A DNA stretch of 64,000 nucleotides. Source: Bacillus sp. FJAT-14578. GTDB taxonomy: Bacteria > Bacillota > Bacilli > Bacillales > Bacillaceae_H. Shown here piece after piece: positions 60,138 to 64,000 of this stretch; the stretch's first letter is position 1, and the number at the start of each line of letters is the position of its first letter. The translations under genes were made by a program, and so were the position numbers. Below the pieces are notes generated by a model. The model was not told the DNA's origin, did not search any database, and saw only the letters and a list, made by a program, of their open reading frames with translations. Location of the stretch: the NCBI RefSeq assembly GCF_000504165.1, contig NZ_AYSE01000001.1, forward strand, positions 62,001 through 126,000, given 5' to 3'.

Positions 60138-61495
60138 TCAAACTCACTCGCCATTTCATCTTTAAATCCAAATAAATAGGTAAAGGCAAATCCTGCTGCA
60201 TACGCAATTACTAAACCAGCCAAGTATAAAAGAATCTGCTGGGCATGTACAAGGAAGGTCAACGGCAGTCCGGAAACACCAACCGCAACCGTCGCAATTT
60301 TAAAGTAAGCCTGAAACGCACCGCCGACTCCCGCTCCAAGGCATGCCGTTAAAAACGGACGGCCAAGAGGAAGTGTCACACCGAAGATCAACGGTTCGCC
60401 GATCCCAAGCATTCCTGAAGGGAGTGCACCGCCAATTGCTCGTTTTAAGCGCGCTTTCTTCGTTTTCATATAAATGGCAAATGCTGCACCAACTTGGCCG
60501 GCACCGCCCATCGCTAAAATCGGAAGAAGCGGATCATCGCCGATTGAGTTGATCAGTTCAAGGTGAACCGGAGTCAAACCTTGATGCAACCCCGTTACAA
60601 CAAGAGGAAGGAAAGCTGCACCCAACACAAAGCCTGCAACGACGCCTCCCATATCTAAAATGGACAGCAAGCCTTTTGTAAGTCCATCTGAAATAAACCC
60701 GCCGATTGGCATAAATACGAGGTAAGTGACAACCCCTGTAATCAGTAAAGCGATCGTTGGCGTGATGATAATATCAAGTGACTGCGGTACAAAACGGCGA
60801 ACACGTTTTTCCACCATCGCGATGAAAATAGCCGCAAACAAGACTCCGATTAAACCGCCTCTTCCCGGTAATAACTCTTCACCGAAAAGGCTTATGCCGG
60901 CAACAGCCGGGTTAATAATCAAAATACCAGCTAGTCCTCCCAAAGCTGGAGAGCCGCCAAACTCCTTCGCGGCATTGATTCCGACTAAAATGCCAAGGTA
61001 GGCAAACAATCCTCCGCCAATGACCGTTAAGATCGTGGCAAGTTGTGATTCCGCCGGCAGCCAGCCCGCTTGAACAACCGCCTTTGTAATCCCCGTAATC
61101 AACCCTGACGCAACAAGAGCGGGAATAAGCGGGATAAAGATACTGGCAATTTGGCGCAAAAACAACTTAAATGGAGTGGCATTCTTTGCTTTTAACTCTG
61201 ATTTTTTCTGTGCAGCAAGCTCTTCTAAGTTAACGTCCCCCGAAGCTTGTAATAATTGGCCAAACTCTTCTGATACTTTGTTTACTTTGCCCGGTCCTAA
61301 GATGATTTGTAACGTTTCTTCTTCAACAAGTCCTAAAACTCCATCAATCTTTTTTATCGCTTGTTTATTGACAACAGTCCCATCTTTCGGTGTTACACGA
61401 AGACGAGTCATACAGTGAGTATAAGCTGCAATGTTTTGTGCCCCGCCAAGCTGTTCCAATATTTTTTTGGCTAAAATATGATTTCCCCCAGACAT
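60134..61495 (-). CDS. murP: PTS N-acetylmuramic acid IIBC component
   Basis: Phosphotransferase-system permease, 453 aa. IIB domain about 1-85 with the phosphorylated Cys28 in YTHCMTRLRV, then a glucose-type IIC domain of about ten helices (FLRQIASIFIPLIPALVASG; GMLGIGEPLIFGVTLPLGRPF). No IIA domain, as usual for MurP, so it depends on a cytosolic IIA. The ATG follows AAAGGGGGATC. A cre-like site lies 77 bases upstream. Confidence 0.92.
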   Translation of the reverse strand: MSGGNHILAKKILEQLGGAQNIAAYTHCMTRLRVTPKDGTVVNKQAIKKIDGVLGLVEEETLQIILGPGKVNKVSEEFGQLLQASGDVNLEELAAQKKSELKAKNATPFKLFLRQIASIFIPLIPALVASGLITGITKAVVQAGWLPAESQLATILTVIGGGLFAYLGILVGINAAKEFGGSPALGGLAGILIINPAVAGISLFGEELLPGRGGLIGVLFAAIFIAMVEKRVRRFVPQSLDIIITPTIALLITGVVTYLVFMPIGGFISDGLTKGLLSILDMGGVVAGFVLGAAFLPLVVTGLHQGLTPVHLELINSIGDDPLLPILAMGGAGQVGAAFAIYMKTKKARLKRAIGGALPSGMLGIGEPLIFGVTLPLGRPFLTACLGAGVGGAFQAYFKIATVAVGVSGLPLTFLVHAQQILLYLAGLVIAYAAGFAFTYLFGFKDEMASEFE

Positions 61496-61571
61496 TTCAG
61501 ATCCCCCTTTTTTCTTTTTATCATTTTCTCTTTATAGTGCTTCAGCCTAACATTTAAAATGGACCTCAATA

Positions 61572-61585
61572 TGAAAACGCTTTTA
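61572..61585 (-). promoter_or_regulatory. cre-like catabolite control site upstream of murP
   Basis: TGAAAACGCTTTTA (plus strand) matches the CcpA consensus TGWAANCGNTNWCA at all but one informative position. It is placed between murR and murP, suggesting glucose repression of the permease. Single imperfect site. Confidence 0.5.
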
Positions 61586-61637
61586 TAAAACTCTATATAA
61601 AGTCCAGTTCATCTGGACCATCAGATACGTTTGCGGG

Positions 61638-62492
61638 TTACTTACTTTCTTTTAAAAACTGTATCGCTTCCCGCGTCTTATCTATATAAGAAACCGTCTC
61701 CTCATAATGCTTCGTTGCCATGCACAAGAACAGGATATCAATAACATACAACTGGGCAAGACGGGAAGATGTAGCCGCGCTTCGAAACGGCGCTTCAGTC
61801 GAATAAGAAGTATATAGACGAATATCGGCTAAGGAAGACACGGTAGATTGCCCGTATTTTGTTAAAGAGATGGTCTTCACACCTCGATCTTTTGCCAATG
61901 AAAGGACTTTGATTACCTCCGGTGTTTCTCCTGAAAAGGAAATCCCGAATACAACATCATCTTGACCGGCATTCGCAATTAATGTCGCTGCAAGATGGGC
62001 GTCTGTAAAAGCTGTTGAACCTTTATTGATCCGAAGAAATTTTTGCTGGGCATCCATCGCAATAATATGTGAAGCGCCTATTCCGAAAAGATGCACATTT
62101 TTTGCTTTAAGGATGGCCGTTACAGCACGCTCAAGTTCCTCGTAATTGATGATTTCGGCCGTATCGCTCAATCCCTGAATACTGTTGCTTGTTGTCTTTT
62201 GGACGATGGATTGTATCGATTCATCAGGCTCAATATCCCGATACCCCTGTTCCGCGGGCTTCACTAAATCCCCGGCAACCCTTACTTTCAATTCTTGGAA
62301 CCCTTTTACCCCGAGTGATTTACAAAGCCGGATGACCGCTGCACTGCTGGCATTGGCCAATGTCCCCAACTCTCCGGCGGTGCTGTTTACGACGTCATGA
62401 GGATGTTTTAAAATGTATTCCGCAATTTTCCGCTCAGATGCCGGAAGCTGCGGAATCATATTTTTGATCATATTTAATCCACCTGTTGCCAT
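61638..62492 (-). CDS. murR: RpiR-family regulator of MurNAc utilisation
   Basis: 284 aa. N-terminal RpiR HTH (about 1-77; LPASERKIAEYILKHPHDVV, LANASSAAVIRLCKSLG) and a C-terminal SIS sugar-phosphate-binding domain (about 110-255; VHLFGIGASHIIAMDAQQK, FGISFSGETPEVIKV). MurR proteins respond to MurNAc-6-phosphate. The ATG has AGGAGGGTAAGG upstream. It lies 12 bases after murQ. Confidence 0.9.
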   Translation of the reverse strand: MATGGLNMIKNMIPQLPASERKIAEYILKHPHDVVNSTAGELGTLANASSAAVIRLCKSLGVKGFQELKVRVAGDLVKPAEQGYRDIEPDESIQSIVQKTTSNSIQGLSDTAEIINYEELERAVTAILKAKNVHLFGIGASHIIAMDAQQKFLRINKGSTAFTDAHLAATLIANAGQDDVVFGISFSGETPEVIKVLSLAKDRGVKTISLTKYGQSTVSSLADIRLYTSYSTEAPFRSAATSSRLAQLYVIDILFLCMATKHYEETVSYIDKTREAIQFLKESK

Positions 62493-62504
62493 CCTTACCC
62501 TCCT

Positions 62505-63413
62505 TTACTTTTTACTAAGTTCAACTGCTTTTCTTACATAACCATTAGCCTGTTCAAGGAGTTCTTTAGCGGCATCGTACCCTTTGTCCGCTTCCAACAT
62601 CACAATGGCCGTCTTCACTTCATTGTGTGCTGTTTCCAGCGTTTCTTTTGCCTGCTCATACGAAACTCCCGTGATTTTGCAGATGATGTTAATGGCACGT
62701 TCTTTTAACTTATAGTTACTCACATGTACATCTACCATTAGGTTTTCGTATGCTTTTCCGAGATGAATCATCGTTGTTGTTGAAATCATATTCAGGATCA
62801 TCTTGTGGGCAGTTGCTGCTTTTAACCTTGTAGATCCTGTTAGTACTTCCGGTCCAACAACCACTTCGATGCTGTGGTCAGCAGCCTGACTGATCAGGGA
62901 ATTTTTATTGCAAGACAACGCAATTGCTTTCGCCCCAACACTGCGTGCATATTGAAGCGCACCCGTTACATACGGCGTGCGGCCGCTTGCCGCTATTCCA
63001 ATAACTGTATCATTCGCTGTGAGATGGATGTCTTTTAAGTCTTGTGCGCCAAGTTCTTCTTTGTCTTCGGCACCTTCCACCGCTTTGACAAATGCCTTCT
63101 CTCCTCCAGCCATAATACCTTGAACCATATCAGGAGCTGTACTGAAAGTCGGCGGGCATTCAACTGCATCCAATACACCCAGTCTTCCGCTCGTACCAGC
63201 CCCGATATAAATGAGGCGCCCTCCATTTTTTAATGACTCATAAGCAAATTTAACGGCAACCCCCACATCTGGAAGCACTTGTTGAACAGCTAAAGCAATT
63301 TTTTGGTCTTCTTCATTCATGATTCTTAAAATTTCCGTCGTATCTGCCGTATCTATATGCATCGTTTGATTATTACGAGATTCTGTCGTCAATAACGTGA
63401 GCTTTTGATCCAT
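62505..63413 (-). CDS. murQ: N-acetylmuramic acid 6-phosphate etherase
   Basis: A 302-aa SIS-domain enzyme that cleaves the lactyl ether of MurNAc-6-P to GlcNAc-6-P and lactate. Signature [39 protein letters not shown]. The ATG at 63413 follows GGAGGGTAAATC. First gene of the operon murQ-murR-murP-mupG; the lactate released could be relevant to the lactate permease at the other end of the window only in a loose metabolic sense. Confidence 0.93.
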   Translation of the reverse strand: MDQKLTLLTTESRNNQTMHIDTADTTEILRIMNEEDQKIALAVQQVLPDVGVAVKFAYESLKNGGRLIYIGAGTSGRLGVLDAVECPPTFSTAPDMVQGIMAGGEKAFVKAVEGAEDKEELGAQDLKDIHLTANDTVIGIAASGRTPYVTGALQYARSVGAKAIALSCNKNSLISQAADHSIEVVVGPEVLTGSTRLKAATAHKMILNMISTTTMIHLGKAYENLMVDVHVSNYKLKERAINIICKITGVSYEQAKETLETAHNEVKTAIVMLEADKGYDAAKELLEQANGYVRKAVELSKK

Positions 63414-63542
63414 TGATTTACCCTCCAATTATCTTGTTGTAAAACATTTGCCTCATCACATCCTCATTATAGATTTTTTAAAATAAAATTTCAATATATA
63501 GTTTATATTTTTAAAATTTAATTTCAAATAGAGTAAAAAAAT

Positions 63543-63613
63543 AAAACCAGCAAATCTCCTGGTTTCTTTTAACAGCATCAGCATGTAAAAAGCTCCTTTC
63601 ATGAGGAGCTTTT
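63543..63613. terminator. Two terminator hairpins upstream of murQ
   Basis: AAAACCAG/CTGGTTTCTTTT (63543-63570) and AAAAGCTCC/GGAGCTTTT (63587-63613). They separate the small gene at 63724 from the mur operon. Confidence 0.75.
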
Positions 63614-63723
63614 CGGCCGTAAAATGATTCCACTTACTGTGATTGGATTCAGTAAAAGCAAGATACAATCTCCTACTTTTTCATATAAAAAGAAAAATAT
63701 TTTGTTAGGTATACTCCCTATGA

Positions 63724-63912
63724 TCAAGACGTAATCACATTTTTTCTTGAAAAGTCTTGAATCATTTTCTGTAGATGTTTATGCCCTTCTCTCAACTTCA
63801 TAGATTCGTGCATGATTTTTTGAAAATCCTCCAAATCTTTATCTGACGCACTTAACAGAGTTCTAGGAAGTCCTTCAGCCAGCTGCTGCAGTGTTAGTTC
63901 TCTCATAACCAT
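63724..63912 (-). CDS. Small hypothetical helical protein
   Basis: 62 aa, MVMRELTLQQLAEGLPRTLL start, then a Lys/Glu-rich helix DLEDFQKIMHESMKLREGHK. AAGGAAGGGGA lies 10-15 bases before the ATG. No motif recognised. It is followed by two terminators, supporting a real unit. Confidence 0.5.
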   Translation of the reverse strand: MVMRELTLQQLAEGLPRTLLSASDKDLEDFQKIMHESMKLREGHKHLQKMIQDFSRKNVITS

Positions 63913-64000
63913 TCCACCATCCCCTTCCTTTTGATATTTCGAGTGCTCTGTCTTTTCTGCTGTTCCATGTAATTGTGCTTGATTTGATTCGGTTTGCTTC

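Overview
The window is chromosomal DNA of a low-to-moderate GC, spore-forming Firmicute of the Bacillaceae. The signs are strong GGAGG-type ribosome-binding sites, frequent GTG/TTG starts, a SigH-type sigma factor, a SAM-I (S-box) riboswitch, and many genes whose closest remembered relatives are in Bacillus subtilis (YugO, Ssu, YezD, YdbM, BdbC, YfmL, MurQ/R/P). No rRNA, tRNA, prophage or CRISPR array was seen. One TnpB-type insertion element and several families of short GC-rich interspersed repeats are present.

Layout. 0-6 kb: a potassium channel, a 2-oxoacid dehydrogenase E1 alpha/beta pair divergent from an Lrp/AsnC regulator, and a lactate permease. 6-24 kb: a large sulfur-acquisition region almost entirely on the minus strand. 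It holds sulfate ABC transport (sbp, cysT, cysW, cysA), a TauE/SafE exporter, two FbpA-like small basic proteins, DUF2325 genes in decay, a MetNIQ-like importer with a YdbM/SfnB-type flavoprotein inside it, the ssuBACED sulfonate operon, and yezD. A second SigH-like sigma factor follows. 25-31 kb: a LysM-CAP secreted protein and a drug-efflux cluster (two membrane-fusion adaptors, one 14-TM MFS pump, a divergent TetR). 31-48 kb: chemoreceptor, DUF2157/GDYXXLXY membrane protein, TnpB element, HelD, L,D-transpeptidase, BdbC, a secreted phosphodiesterase, a YihY protein, and small stress or hypothetical genes. 48-55 kb: a sigma-54 activator, a WG-repeat protein, and a GntP permease with a sigma-54 promoter and three upstream dyads. 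55-64 kb: two DEAD-box helicases, PhzF, and the N-acetylmuramic acid operon murQ-murR-murP-mupG.

Most interesting observation. Six copies of a short imperfect hairpin (consensus GCY-GA-UYRG-N4/5-CYRA-A-GGC) lie on the minus strand of the sulfur region. In every copy the 3' arm is also the start of an intrinsic terminator, so hairpin and terminator are mutually exclusive, as in protein-controlled antiterminators. Base pairs covary between copies. Four copies are the leaders of sbp, tauE, ssuB and yezD. One sits in tandem in front of a genuine SAM-I riboswitch that controls an FbpA-like gene. One precedes a decayed locus. Several follow a promoter whose -35/spacer sequence (TTGACA-RR-TAGGAA) is also conserved, a likely Rrf2/CymR-type operator. 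I do not recognise the hairpin as a named RNA family and offer it as a candidate sulfur-responsive antitermination system.
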